From DATBLE01 sp963764565 (lineage in GTDB: Bacteria; Actinomycetota; Thermoleophilia; Gaiellales; Gaiellaceae): a DNA stretch of 64,000 bases. Position numbers and translations under genes: made by a program. Of the stretch, positions 28,776 to 37,668 are shown in pieces. The stretch spans positions 1-64,000 of the forward strand of contig CAVXTD010000002.1 in assembly GCA_963764565.1 (NCBI GenBank), in the 5' to 3' direction. The notes beneath the pieces are model-generated. The model did no database searches. It was not told the origin of the DNA and saw only the letters and a list, made by a program, of their open reading frames with translations. Within the stretch, counting starts at the first letter, position 1; the number at the start of each line of letters is the position of its first letter.

Positions 28776-29479
28776 ATGCGACTCGCCAAGTACCTCGCCC
28801 ATGCCGGCGTCGCCTCGCGGCGCGCCGCCGAGCAGATCATCGCCGACGGCCGCGTGACCGTCGACGGCGCCAGTGGTCACCGATCCCGCGCGCGACGTCG
28901 ACGACGCGCGCGCGGTCAAGGTCGACGGCAAGCGCGGTCAAGGCCGCGGCCACGCCCACGTCGTCTACGCGCTCAACAAGCCCGCCGGGCGTCGTCTCCA
29001 CCGCCCAGGACCCGCAGCGGCGGCCCGACGGTCGTCTAGCTGGTCCCGAGCGCGCGAGCGCCTGTACCCCGTCGGCCGGCTCGACTACGACACGACCGGG
29101 CTGATCCTGCTGACCAACGACGGCGAGCTCGCCCACCGCCTCACCCACCCCTCGCTTCGAGGTCCCGCGCACATACCGCGCGCGCGTCGCCAACGCTCCG
29201 ATCAACGAGCCCGCGCTCAGCGCGCTCCGCGAGGGCGTCGAGCTCGAGGACGGGCTGACCGCGCCCGCGAAGGTCCGCCGGCTCAGCTCGAGCCACGTCG
29301 AGCTGACCATCCACGAGGGCCGCAAGCGCCAGGTCAAGCGCATGCTCGAGGCGGTCGGGCACCCGGTGAGAGCGCTCGAGCGGACGGCCTTCGGCCCGCT
29401 GCGGCTGGGCGGCCTGGAGCCCGGCGAGCACCGCGCGCTGACCCCGGCGGAGGTCGAACGGCTGCGTTCGCTTGGTTGA
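28776..29479 (+). CDS. rluB: rRNA pseudouridine synthase (RsuA/RluB family), frameshifted
   Basis: About 235 residues. N-terminal S4 RNA-binding domain (MRLAKYLAHAGVASRRAAEQ, IIADGRVTVDG), then the catalytic domain: LNKPAGVVSTAQDPQRRPTV, YPVGRLDYDTTGLILLTNDG with the nucleophilic Asp, HEGRKRQVKRMLEAVGHPV. Frame changes near 28872, 28932, 28990, 29055 and 29156. A TAG at 29037-29039 stands where relatives have an acidic residue (PTVV-stop-LVP). The RluB assignment over RsuA is by general resemblance. The stop is 10 bp before aroH. Confidence 0.82.
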
Positions 29480-29489
29480 ATGCCCGCTG

Positions 29490-29855
29490 ATGCGGCTGGT
29501 CGCGCTCCGAGGCGCCAACACGGTCAACGAGAACACCGCCGAGGCGATCCTCGCCGCCACCGACGACGCTGATGCGCGAGATCCTCGCGCGCAACGCGCT
29601 CGCCGCCGAGGACCTCGTGAGCTGCATCTTCACGCTCACGCCGGACCTCGACGCCGAGTTCCCGGCGGTCGCCGCGCGCGAGATGGGGCTCTCCGGCGTC
29701 CCGCTGCTGTGCGCGCGCGAGATCCCGGTCCCGGGCGCGCTGCCGCACGTGATCCGCGTGCTCATCCACGCCTACATGCGACCGGCGCGCGCCGGAGCAC
29801 GTCTATCTCGGCGAGGCGCGCCAAGCTGCGGCTGGACCTCGCGGGCGCCCAGTGA
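29490..29855 (+). CDS. aroH: Chorismate mutase, AroH class, one or two frameshifts
   Basis: About 120 residues. It starts MRLVALRGANTVNENTAEAI, the AroH N terminus with the active-site Arg in LRGA. After a frame change near 29570 it continues LMREILARNALAAEDLVSCI, FTLTPDLDAEFPAVAAREMG, PLLCAREIPVPGALPHVIRV and LIHAYM, the standard order of the trimeric AroH fold; a last change near 29780 gives the tail HVYLGEA. It converts chorismate to prephenate, substrate for the TyrA encoded at 34.8 kb. The position upstream of the aro genes but separated by an exporter/regulator pair is notable. Confidence 0.85.
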   Translation: MRLVALRGANTVNENTAEAILAATDDADARDPRAQRARRRGPRELHLHAHAGPRRRVPGGRRARDGALRRPAAVRARDPGPGRAAARDPRAHPRLHATGARRSTSISARRAKLRLDLAGAQ

Positions 29856-29912
29856 TCAGTCGGTGTGCCGTCGGGCGACGTGCCGACGATCCCGCGGTCG
29901 CGCCCAGCCGGC

Positions 29913-30701
29913 TCAGCTGTCCAGCCGCTGGTAACGGCGGATCGACAGCGGCACGAAGATCGCCATCAGCACGGCGGCCCAGGCGAGCGAGGTGAGCACC
30001 GGGTGCTGGAGCGTCCAGACGTCCGGGACGGGCCGGTCGGGGAGTGGAAGAGCTCGCGCAGGGCGGTGGCGAGCGGCGTCAGCGGGTTGATCTCGGCGAT
30101 CTGGCGCAGCCCGTCCGGCAGGCCGGCGACGGGCACGAAGATCCCGCTCAGGAACATCATCGGGAAGATCACGGTCATCGCGATCCCGTCCGCGCCGTCC
30201 GGGTCGCGCACCATCAGGCCGACGAACACGCCCGCCCAGGTGACCGCGAAGGCCATCAGAGCAGCAGGCCGAACGCGCCGAGTCGTCTCCAGGATCGAGC
30301 CGTGCGGCGCCCAGCCGACGATCAGACCGCACACGCGCCACCACCACCATTCCCGCCGAGAGCTCGACCAGTTCGGCCACCGTGCGCCCGGCGATCACCG
30401 ATCCGCGCGCGATCGGCAGCGTCCGCAGGCGGTCCATCAGGCCCGAGCGGATGTCCGACGCGACGCCGACGGCGATGCCCGGCACGGTGCCGATCATCGA
30501 CTGGGCGAAGATCCCGGACACCAGATAGGCGTGGTAGGAGCCGCCGCCCGGGACCTGGATCGCGGAGCCGAAGACGTAGGCGAACAGCAGCACGAAGACG
30601 AGCGGCAGCAGCACGGCGCCGAACGCCTTCTCGGGGATGCGCGGGATGTGGCGCAGCGAGCGGCCGGCGAGCAGCCGGACCTCGTTGATCGTCGCGGTCA
30701 T
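29913..30701 (-). CDS. ABC-2 type transporter permease, frameshifted
   Basis: About 260 residues with six hydrophobic segments. It starts MTATINEVRLLAGRSLRHIP and continues GAVLLPLVFVLLFAYVFGSA, SYHAYLVSGIFAQSM, MDRLRTLPIARGSVIAGRT, then after frame changes near 30345, 30265 and 30040 MTVIFPMMFLSGIFVPVAGL and NPLTPLATALRELFH, the signature of DrrB-like permeases in the ABC-2 superfamily. It partners the ATPase gene just upstream (ATGA overlap) as an exporter of lipophilic compounds. Regulated most likely by the divergent TetR gene. Confidence 0.82.
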   Translation of the reverse strand: MTATINEVRLLAGRSLRHIPRIPEKAFGAVLLPLVFVLLFAYVFGSAIQVPGGGSYHAYLVSGIFAQSMIGTVPGIAVGVASDIRSGLMDRLRTLPIARGSVIAGRTVAELVELSAGMVVVARVRSDRRLGAARLDPGDDSARSACCSDGLRGHLGGRVRRPDGARPGRRGRDRDDRDLPDDVPERDLRARRRPAGRAAPDRRDQPADAARHRPARALPLPDRPVPDVWTLQHPVLTSLAWAAVLMAIFVPLSIRRYQRLDS

Positions 30702-31661
30702 CGGCGACGGTCTCCCGCTCCGGCAGGGCGAAGAACGCGTCGTCGAGCGTCGGCTGGCTGAGCGACGCCTCGTCGACCGTCGACGCCGGCCGCGTCGAGC
30801 GCGTCGAGCACGGCGCGCAGGTCGTCGCGGGCCGTCCGGCGCGGGGAGCGAGAGCCGGCGCGGCGCGCTCGTCGAGCTCGGGCTCGTGGCGCTCGAGCAC
30901 GCCGCGCGGCCTCGCGAGCTCGCCGCGTACGGTGAGCGCGACGTGCACGCGGCGGTCGCCGACGCGCGCCTTGAGCTGCGGCGGGCGTGCCCGGCGGCGA
31001 CGGTCGCTCCCGCCGCTGAGCACGACGATCTCGGTCGGCCAGCCGGTCGGCCTCCTCGAGGTACTGCGTGGTCAGCAGAGCGCGGCGCCGTCGTGCGACC
31101 AGGCCGCCGATCGCGCCCCACATGTCGGCGCGGCTGCGCGGGATCGAGGCCGGTCGTGGGCTCGTCGAGGAAGACGACCGGGCGGTGCACCACCAGGCAG
31201 GCGGCGAGGTCCAGCCGGCGGCGCATGCCGCCGCGAGTAGGTGCCGACCTGGCGGTCGGCGGCGTGGGCGATCCCGAAGCGCTCGAGCAGCTCGCCGCGT
31301 GCGCGCGATCGCGTCGCGCTTGGGCGAGCTTCTGCAGGCGGCCGAGCAGCATCAGGTTCTCGCGCCCGGTCAGGCGCTCGTCGAGCGAGGCCTGCTGGCC
31401 GGCGAGCGCGATCAGCTCGCGCACGGCGCCGCGGCTCGCGCGACGACGTCGTGGCCGGCCACGAGCGCGCGGCCGGAGGTGGGGGCGAGGAGCGTGGTGA
31501 GGATGCGCACGGCGGTCGTCTTGCCGGCGCCGTTGTGGCCCAGCAGGCCGAGCACGGTGCCCGGCTCGACGCTCGAGGTCGAGCCCGCGCAGCGCCTCGG
31601 TGTCGCCGAAGCGCTGCCAGGTCCCGGCGAGGACCGCAGTCGTTCGTACGCTGTACGTCAT
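30698..31661 (-). CDS. ABC transporter ATP-binding protein (DrrA-like), frameshifted
   Basis: About 320 residues. N terminus MTYSVRTTAVLAGTWQRFGD, then Walker A visible after a frame change (GHNGAGKTTAVRILTTLLAP, read at about 31540-31490), the switch/signature region around 31230 (GTYSGGMRRRLDLAACL) and Walker B (RPVVFLDEPTTGLDP). The LTTQYLEEADRLAD segment and C-terminal SQPTLDDAFFALPE are typical of daunorubicin-resistance-type ATPases. At least nine frame changes. It forms an exporter with the permease downstream. One of three operator-like repeats falls within its first codons. Confidence 0.8.
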
Positions 31662-31692
31662 GGTACGGCGTACGATAGTGGTACACTGTACG
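31645..31692. promoter_or_regulatory. Three tandem operator-like sites between exporter and TetR genes
   Basis: Three copies of a 13-bp dyad, (C/G)GTAC-N3-GTACG, lie at 31645-31657, 31662-31674 and 31680-31692, spaced 17 and 18 bp. The arms GTAC/GTAC are identical in all; the 3-bp spacers differ (GCT, GGC, ACT). The sites span the divergent start region: site 1 is inside codons 2-6 of the ATPase gene, sites 2 and 3 are in the 33-bp intergenic gap. This is the expected layout for TetR-type autoregulation plus repression of the exporter. Confidence 0.65.
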
Positions 31693-31694
31693 AG

Positions 31695-32430
31695 ATGTCA
31701 AGCGATCCACAAGCCGCCGATCTGGGCCCGCCCCGAGCCGCGCGGCCGCGGCCAGCGGGCCGCGCTCTCGCGCGCCGAGATCGTCGCGACGTGGCGCTGG
31801 ACATCGCCGACGCGGAGGGCCTGGACGGCGGTCTCGATCCGGCGGATCGCGCGCGAGCTGCGCTCCGGCGCGATGTCGCTCTACCACTACTTCGACACCC
31901 GCGACGAGCTGCTGGACCTGATGGGCGACGACGGTCGCGGGGGAGATGCTCGTGCCCGAGCTGCCGGCCGACTGGCGCGACGGCGCTGCAGGCGATCGCG
32001 CACCACAGCGCGCGACACGTTCCTCGCGCACCCGTGGCTGCTGACGACGCTGCAGGACCGCCCGCGCGTGACCCCGAACATGCTGCGCCACATCGAGCAG
32101 TCGGCGCGCGTCGGTCGTCGCCGCTCGGCCGAGCGCGGGCGTCGCGCCGGAGCTGCTCGAGCGGGATCGTGATCGCGGTCGACGACTACACGGTCGGCTT
32201 CACGCTGCGCGAGCTGGCGCGCGGGCGGCCCGAGGCGCACGGCGAGGGCGTCACGGCGCGCTTCGCGACGCCTTCGACGAGCCCGACGTCCGCTACCTGC
32301 TCGAGAGCGGCGAGTTCCCGCTGCTCGCGCAGTTCGTCGGCGCAGGGCGGGCGAGCTGCCGGTGCACGAGCTTCGAGCACGGGCCTGGACTGGCTGCTGG
32401 ACGGCTTCGCGGCGACAGCTGCGCCGATAA
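31695..32430 (+). CDS. TetR-family regulator with TetR_C-type domain, frameshifted
   Basis: About 240 residues. A long basic N-terminal extension precedes the HTH: GRALARRDRRDVALDIADAE, then SIRRIARELRSGAMSLYHYF and DTRDELLDLMGD, the canonical three-helix TetR DNA-binding domain. The larger C-terminal domain (HPWLLTTLQDRPRVTPNMLR, AVDDYTVGFTLRELARGRPE, DWLLDGFAAT) resembles the tetracycline-repressor ligand domain. Frame changes near 31830, 31940, 31985, 32120, 32165, 32270 and 32345-32415. Divergent from the ABC exporter with three shared operator copies, so it probably senses the exported compound. Confidence 0.8.
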
Positions 32431-32446
32431 CCTGCTGTATCGCCGC

Positions 32447-33549
32447 ATGGCGATCGAGTTCGCCGAGAAGGTCCGCCGCATCCCCGTCTACCCGGCCGCC
32501 GAGGGCTACGCTTCGAAGGGCCGGTCGCCAAGCTCGCCTCCAACGAGTCGCCCTACCCGCCGATCCCGGCGGTCATCGAGGCGGTCACAAGGTCCTGACG
32601 GGCCTCAACCGCTACCCGGACCCGACGAACGCCGCGCTGCGCGCGCGGCTGTCCGACGTCCACGGCGTCCCCGCGCAGCGGATCGCGATCGGCAACGGCT
32701 CCTGCGACATCCTGCTCGCGGCCGGCGACGCGCTGCTCGAGCCGGGCGCCGAGCTCGTCTACGCGTGGCCGTCGTTCAGCGTCTACCCGCACCTCGCGGC
32801 GGCCTCCGGCGCGCGCGCGATCGAGGTCCCGCTCGACGACGCCACTTCCACCAGCTCGACAAGATGGCCGAGGAGATCACCGCCGCCACGCGGCTGGTGA
32901 TCGTCTGCAACCCGAACAACCCGACCTCGACGGCGCTGCCGCTGGACGAGATCGCCGACTTCGTCGCGTCGGTCCCGCGCCACGTCGCGGTGATCCTCGA
33001 CGAGGCCTACATCGAGTTCAACGTGCTGCAGGACCCCGACGAGTCGGTCGCGCTGCTCGACAAGCACCCGAACCTCGTGCTGCTGCGCACCTTCAGCAAG
33101 GTCTACGGGCTCTGCGGGCTGCGCGTCGGCTACGCGCTGTGCGGGTCGCGAGGCGCTTCCGCACCGCGGTCGACCAGGTGCGCCAGCCGTTCTTCTGCAA
33201 CGCGGCCGCGCAGGCGGCGGCGCTCGAGGCGCTCAACCACCAGGACGAGGTCACGCGGCGCGTCGAGCGCAACCTCGCCGAGCGGATGGGGCTCGAGGAC
33301 GGACTGCGCGAGCTGGGCATCGAGCCCGCCGCGTCGCAGGCCAACTTCGTCTGGTTCGACCTCGGCGAGGAGCGCGTCGAGGCCGACGTCATGCGCGGGC
33401 TGGCCGAGCGCGGCATCCTCGTGCGCGCCGGCGGGGCGCTCGGGCGCGAGGGCGCGCTGCGCGTCACGGTCGGCACGCAGGCCGAGAACGAGCGCTTCCT
33501 GGAAGCGCTCGCCGCTGCTGCTGTAAGCTCGCCTCGGCGCATGGCATGA
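32447..33549 (+). CDS. hisC: Histidinol-phosphate aminotransferase, frameshifted
   Basis: About 360 residues from ATG 32447; frame changes near 32515, 32585, 32845 and 33150. N terminus MAIEFAEKVRRIPVYPAAEG, then LNRYPDPTNAALRARLSDVH, IAIGNGSCDILLAAGDALLE, AWPSFSVYPHLAAASGA, VCNPNNPTSTALPLDE, DEAYIEFN and the PLP-lysine motif LLRTFSKVYGLCGLRVGYAL. The C-terminal domain ends GALRVTVGTQAENERFLEAL. It transfers amino groups to imidazole-acetol phosphate and, in organisms with no separate enzyme, to phenylpyruvate or prephenate. Its place next to aroF-tyrA-aroA favours the second role as well. Confidence 0.9.
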
Positions 33550-33581
33550 CGCCCGCCATCACCATTTTCACCGCGGGCGTC
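33548..33581 (+). terminator. Hairpin after hisC
   Basis: GACGCCCGC at 33548-33556 pairs perfectly with GCGGGCGTC at 33573-33581 across a 16-base loop. It begins inside the hisC stop codon. No clean T-run follows, so it would be a GC-type terminator or an mRNA-stabilising hairpin at the hisC/aroF boundary. Confidence 0.45.
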
Positions 33582-33724
33582 CTCCTACGCGTATTCACGG
33601 CTGGCGATTTAGCTAGGCGCTCGGCCGGCGCATGTGCGTCTCCGCCGCATCAAGGCCCAAGGGCCGAGCGCCGGAGCTCCACAGCGTCGTACCGTTCTAG
33701 CCAGCCTTGCCCAGGAGTACGCAA
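33582..33724 (+). promoter_or_regulatory. Structured leader of the aroF-tyrA-aroA operon
   Basis: About 140 bp, A/T-richer at its start (GCGTATTCACGGCTGGCGAT) where a promoter could lie. GGCGCTCGGCC at 33616-33626 is perfectly complementary to GGCCGAGCGCC at 33662-33672. A smaller hairpin GGCCC-AA-GGGCC (about 33654-33665) uses part of the same right arm, so the two are mutually exclusive, as in attenuators. AGGAG at about 33713 is the aroF ribosome site. No known riboswitch consensus was recognised. Confidence 0.4.
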
Positions 33725-34757
33725 ATGATGATCGTCATGAAGCCGACGGCCACCGAGGAGGACATCCAGGCCGTCATCGCCCGCATCGAGAGCTGCGGCG
33801 CCCGCGCGCACCTCTCGCGCGGCGAGGAGGTCACCGTGATCGGCGCGATCGGCGACCGCGAGCACGTCCAGCGGCTCGGCCTCGAGGGCCACGCCGGCGT
33901 CGCAGCAGGTCGTCCCGATCCTGCGCCCCTACAAGCTCTCCTCGCCCCAGTTTCGTCATGGCGAACGCGACCGTGATCGAGGTAGACGGGCGACGGATCG
34001 GCGGCGACAACTTCTCGATGATCGCCGGGCCCTGCACGGTCGAGTCGCGCGATCAGGTGCTCTCCACCGCGCACACCGTCGCCGCCGCCGGCGCCTCGAT
34101 GTTCCGCGGCGGCGCCTACAAGCCGCGCTCCTCGCCGTACAGCTTCCAGGGGCTCGGGTCAGGAGGGCCTGAAGCTGCTCGCCGAGGCCAAGGCGCAGAC
34201 CGGGCTGCCGATCGTCACCGAGCTGCATGGACGCGCGCGACGTCGAGCCGATCCTCGAGGTCGCCGACGTGATCCAGGTCGGCGCGCGCAACATGCAGAA
34301 CTACCCGCTGCTGGCCGAGATCGGGCGCACCGGCAAGCCGGTGCTGATCAAGCGCGGGCTCTCCTCGACGCTCGAAGAGCTGCTGATGGCGGCCGAGTAC
34401 GTCCTCAAGGAGGGCAACCCGAACGTGATGCTGTGCGAGCGCGGCATCCGCACGTTCGAGACCGCCTACCGCTTCACGCTCGACATCATGGCCGTGCCGA
34501 TGCTCAAGGAGCTCTCGCACCTGCCGGTGATCGTCGACCCGTCGCACGCGCCCGGGCGCCGCGACATGGTCCTGCCGCTGTCGCTGGCCGCGGCCGCGGC
34601 GGGCGCCGACGGGATCATCGTCGAGGTCCACCCGAACCCCGAAGAGGCCATCTGCGACGGCCCGCAGCAGATCTACGCCGACGAGTTCGCGGCCTACCTC
34701 GAGCAGGTCGAGCGCGTCGCGGCGGTCGCCGGCAAGGTTCTGAGCGCCGCCGCGTGA
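33725..34757 (+). CDS. aroF: 3-deoxy-7-phosphoheptulonate (DAHP) synthase with N-terminal regulatory domain, frameshifted
   Basis: About 340 residues from ATG 33725. Residues 1-70 form a ferredoxin-like/ACT-type domain (MMIVMKPTATEEDIQAVIAR, EEVTVIGAIGD), as in feedback-regulated type I beta synthases. The catalytic barrel follows: DNFSMIAGPCTVESRDQVLS, FRGGAYKPRSSPYSFQGLG, DVIQVGARNMQNYPLL, CERGIRTFETAYRFTLDI, VDPSHAPGRRDMV and GIIVEVHPNPEEAICDGPQQ. Frame changes near 33900-33955, 34160 and 34228. It condenses phosphoenolpyruvate with erythrose 4-phosphate. The stop overlaps the tyrA GTG (GTGA). Confidence 0.9.
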
Positions 34758-35835
34758 AGGTCGCCGTCGTCGGCGTCGGGCTGATCGGTGGCTCGATCGG
34801 GCTGGCCGCCCGCCAGCGCCTCGGCGCGCACGTGAGCGGCTACGACCCGTCGGCGGCGGCGCGCGAGGCCGCGCTCGCGCGCGGCGCCGTCGCTCGAGGC
34901 GTGCGCGACCATCGCCGAGGCGGTCGCGGACGCGGACTTCGCGTTCGTCGCCGCGCCCGGTGCAGGTGCTGGCGGGCGTCGTCTCCGAGGTGCTCGCGGC
35001 GCCCGGCCCGGACTGCGTGGTCACCGACGTCGGCTCGGTCAAGCGCGTGGTGGTCGGCGCGCCGTCGACGACCCGCGCTTCATCGGCGGCCATCCGCTGG
35101 CGGGCGCGGAGACCTCGGGCGTCGAGCACGCCCGCGCCGACCTCTTCGCCGACGCGACCTGGTACCTGACGCCGACGCGCGATCACCCAGGGCACGGCCT
35201 ACGAGCGGCTGCACCGGCTGATCACGCGGATCGGCGCGTGGCCGACGGCGATCGAGCCCGAGACCCACGACCTCGTCATGGGCACCGTCTCGCATCTGCC
35301 GCACGTGCTGGCCAACGTGCTCGTCGCCCAGGCCGCGCGGGTGCTCGTCAGCGGAGGGCGAGCGGCTGCCCGCGACCGGCCCGTCGCTTCCGCGACGTGA
35401 CCCGCGTGGCGGGCGCGAACTCCGCCGTCTGGGGCGGGCATCTACCGCGCGAACGCCGACGCCCTGGTCGGCGGCGATCGACGACATGGTCGCGCGCCTG
35501 CAGACCGTGCGCGACGCAGCTCGCAGCCGGCGACGACGAGGGCATCGCGCGCCTGGAACGACGCCGCCCGCGAAGACCGCCGCGCGGCTGCTCGAGTCCG
35601 ACCTCGCCGGCGGCGAGGTCCACGAGCTGCGCGTGCTCGTCCCCAACCGCCCGGGGATCGTGGCGGAGATCGCGCTGGCCCTCGGGCGTGCGACGATCGA
35701 CATCGTGGACATGGGCTCTGTATCCCTCCTCCGGCTCGCATGGCACGGTCGCGCTGTGGATCCGCGGCGGGCGTCGTCGCCGAGCAGGCCGAACGCCTGG
35801 TGCGCGACCTCGGGCTGGAAGTGGCGCGCGCGTGA
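34754..35835 (+). CDS. tyrA: Prephenate (arogenate) dehydrogenase with ACT domain, frameshifted
   Basis: About 360 residues from GTG 34754. N-terminal NAD-binding motif VAVVGVGLIGGSIGLAAR, then TDVGSVKR and IGGHPLAGAETSGVEHARAD. The helical dimer domain includes ETHDLVMGTVSHLPHVLANV with a catalytic-type His and the SFRDVTRVAGAN motif. A C-terminal ACT domain (ELRVLVPNRPGIVAEIALAL, IDIVDMG) suggests tyrosine feedback control. Around eight frame changes (near 34890, 34960, 35065, 35180, 35350, 35385, 35440, 35520-35570, 35740). It makes 4-hydroxyphenylpyruvate from prephenate. GTGA overlaps at both ends with aroF and aroA. Confidence 0.88.
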
Positions 35836-37126
35836 AGCGGCGCTTCTCGCCCGACGGCGCGTTGCGCGGCACCTGCGCGCGCCCGGCGACAAGTCGATGT
35901 CGCATCGCGCGGCGCTGTTCGGCGCGATGTGCGCGGACCCCGTGCACGTCACGGGCTATCTCGACGCGGCCGACACGCGCTCGACGCTGGCCGCCGTGCG
36001 CGGGCTGGGCGCGCTTGTCGAGGAGGGTGCGCCGGGCGACGCTGACGATCCGCGGGCCGGGGCTGCGCGGCGCGCAGCAGGCGCACGTCGACGTCGGCAA
36101 CGCCGGCACGCTGATGCGGCTGCTGCCGGGCTGGCTCGCCGGCCAGCGGGCGGCGAGTGGACCTTCGACGGCGACGAGTCGATCCGCCGCCGGCCCGTCG
36201 ACCGGATCGCGCGCCCGCTGCGCGAGATGGGCGCGCGGATCGACGCGCGCGAGGATCGCTTCGCGCCGTTCACGGTGTACGGCAGCCGCTGCAGGGCATC
36301 GAGTACGCGCTCCCGGTCGCGTCCGCGCAGATCAAGTCATGCGTGCTGATCGCGGGGCTGCTCGCGTCGGGCATGACGACGGTGATCGAGCCCGAGCCAT
36401 CCGCGACCACACCGAGCGGCTGCTCGCGCGCGCCGGCTGCCGGATCATCGCGCGACGGCGACCGGATCTCGCTGACCCAGCACGACGAGCTCGAGCTGGG
36501 CGCGATCCACGTGCCCGGCGACCCCTCCTCGGCCGCGTTCCACATCGCCGCCGCGGTCCTGGTGAAGGGCTCGCGGATCGTCATCACCGACATGAGCGCG
36601 AACTGGACGCGCACCGGGTTCGTGCGGATCGTCGAGCGGATGGGCGGGATCGTCATCGGCGACCTCGAGGCGCCGGGCGGCGATCACGGCCGACGAGCCC
36701 GTGTGCGAGCTCGACGTCGGCCGCGGGTCCGCTCGTCGGCACGGTGGTCGAGCCGCACGAGGTCCCGCTGGCGATCGACGAGCTGCCGCTGGTCGCGCTG
36801 CTCGGCTGCTTCGCCGAGGGCGAGACCGTCGTCACCGGCGCGGCCAGGAGCTCAAGGTCAAGGAGTCCGACCGGATCGCCACCGTGGTCGACGGCCTGCG
36901 CGGCCTCGGCGCCGACATCGAGGCGACCGACGACGGCTTCGTCGTCCGCGGCACCGGCGGCCTGCGCGGCGGCACGATCCCCGCCCACGGCGACCACCGG
37001 CTCGCGATGCTCGGCGCCGTCGCCGGCCTCGCGTCAGCCGAGGGCGTCGAAGTCGACGGCATGGAGGCGGCGGCCGTCTCCTACCCGGGCTTCGAATCGG
37101 ACCTCGCCTCGCTCCTCAGAACCTAA
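35832..37126 (+). CDS. aroA: 3-phosphoshikimate 1-carboxyvinyltransferase (EPSP synthase), frameshifted
   Basis: About 425 residues from GTG 35832. The phosphate-binding motif is GDKSMSHRAALFGAMC, followed by NAGTLMRLLPGWLAG, SIRRRPVDRIARPLREMGA, ASAQIKSCVLIAGLLASG, PGDPSSAAFHIAAA, DELPLVALLGCFAEGET, ELKVKESDRIATVVDGLRGL and GDHRLAMLGAVAGL, all landmarks of AroA. Frame changes near 35880, 36040, 36150, 36290, 36400, 36455, 36680, 36725 and 36840. It joins shikimate 3-phosphate with phosphoenolpyruvate. Whether it is glyphosate-sensitive was not assessed. Its TAA stop is inside the left arm of a strong hairpin. Confidence 0.9.
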
Positions 37127-37150
37127 ACGGGGTCAGACCCCCTTTAGGTT
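37120..37150 (+). terminator. GGGGTC-A-GACCCC hairpin with matched outer arms, copy 1
   Basis: AACCTAAA (37120-37127), C, GGGGTC, A, GACCCC, C, TTTAGGTT (37143-37150): a 31-base hairpin with one C-C mismatch. The left outer arm is the 3' end and stop codon of aroA. It is a likely terminator for the aro operon and the first of three related elements within 550 bp. Confidence 0.6.
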
Positions 37151-37201
37151 CGCGCCGTCAGGCGGGCCGCAGAGCCAAACCGCGACCGCTCCCGGCAGAC
37201 A

Positions 37202-37220
37202 AACGGGGTCAGACCCCGTT
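37202..37220. repeat. GGGGTC-A-GACCCC hairpin, copy 2
   Basis: AACGGGGTCAGACCCCGTT is a perfect hairpin with a single-base centre. The 14-base core ACGGGGTCAGACCC is the same as in copy 1, 71 bp upstream. It sits directly before the possible GTG start of the next small gene. Confidence 0.6.
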
Positions 37221-37223
37221 CAG

Positions 37224-37666
37224 GTGCCCTTAGGTGCGCGGTTCACTCGGCTCTCGCTCGCCGCTGTCGAGGGCACGATCCTGCCGCGCTATGCCCGTCC
37301 ACGGCGCCAACGCGGGCGCGTTCCTCGTCGGCGCGCTCGAGTCGCACAGCGCCCTTGCCGTGCGGGTGCTGCTGATGCGCCGCCTCGGCGGCCGGCACGC
37401 GCCGCGCGCCGACCAGATCCTGCTCTGCGACGCGCCGATCTTCCTGCTCGAGGTGGTCGCGACGGCACTGGTGCTGTGCGTCGTCACGCCGTTAGCGCTG
37501 CTGCTGCTGACCGGCGCCGTTCTCGTCCTGCTGATCGGCGGGCGCACGACCCTGCGCGGGCTGCACGACCGCCGCCCACGTCGGCACCGTCTTTGCGGGC
37601 GCGGGCGCCTACGCGTTGCTCCCGGCCTCAACCTCGATAAAGGGTCTGACCCTTTATGGAGGTTGA
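37224..37666 (+). CDS. Small membrane protein of unknown family, frameshifted
   Basis: About 147 residues if read from GTG 37224 with frame changes near 37300 and 37570; ATG 37291 is an alternative start. The centre has two membrane helices (PIFLLEVVATALVLCVVTPL, ALLLLTGAVLVLLIG) preceded by a soluble stretch (FLVGALESHSALAVRVLLMR). I do not recognise the family. The last codons lie inside the third GGGTC hairpin, so the protein ends with residues specified by that repeat (SIKGLTLYGG). Low certainty on both ends. Confidence 0.4.
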
Positions 37667-37668
37667 GG
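37626..37668. terminator. GGGTC-T-GACCC hairpin with matched outer arms, copy 3
   Basis: CCTCAACCTC, G, ATAAAGGGTC, T, GACCCTTTAT, G, GAGGTTGAGG: 43 bases, perfectly paired apart from one G-G mismatch. The core matches copies 1 and 2, while the outer arms are different but again fully complementary. It lies between convergent genes and would serve both as terminator. Confidence 0.6.

Noticed and set aside
22536..29039. Recoding of TAG as a sense codon
   Set aside because: Only three cases, two in a gene already full of frame breaks; normal genes here use TGA, TAA and TAG as stops (for example priA, the IS-proximal and symporter genes).
33550..33720. A tRNA gene in the hisC-aroF gap
   Set aside because: No acceptor stem, T-loop (GTTCRA) or CCA-type arrangement fits; the stems found do not give a cloverleaf.
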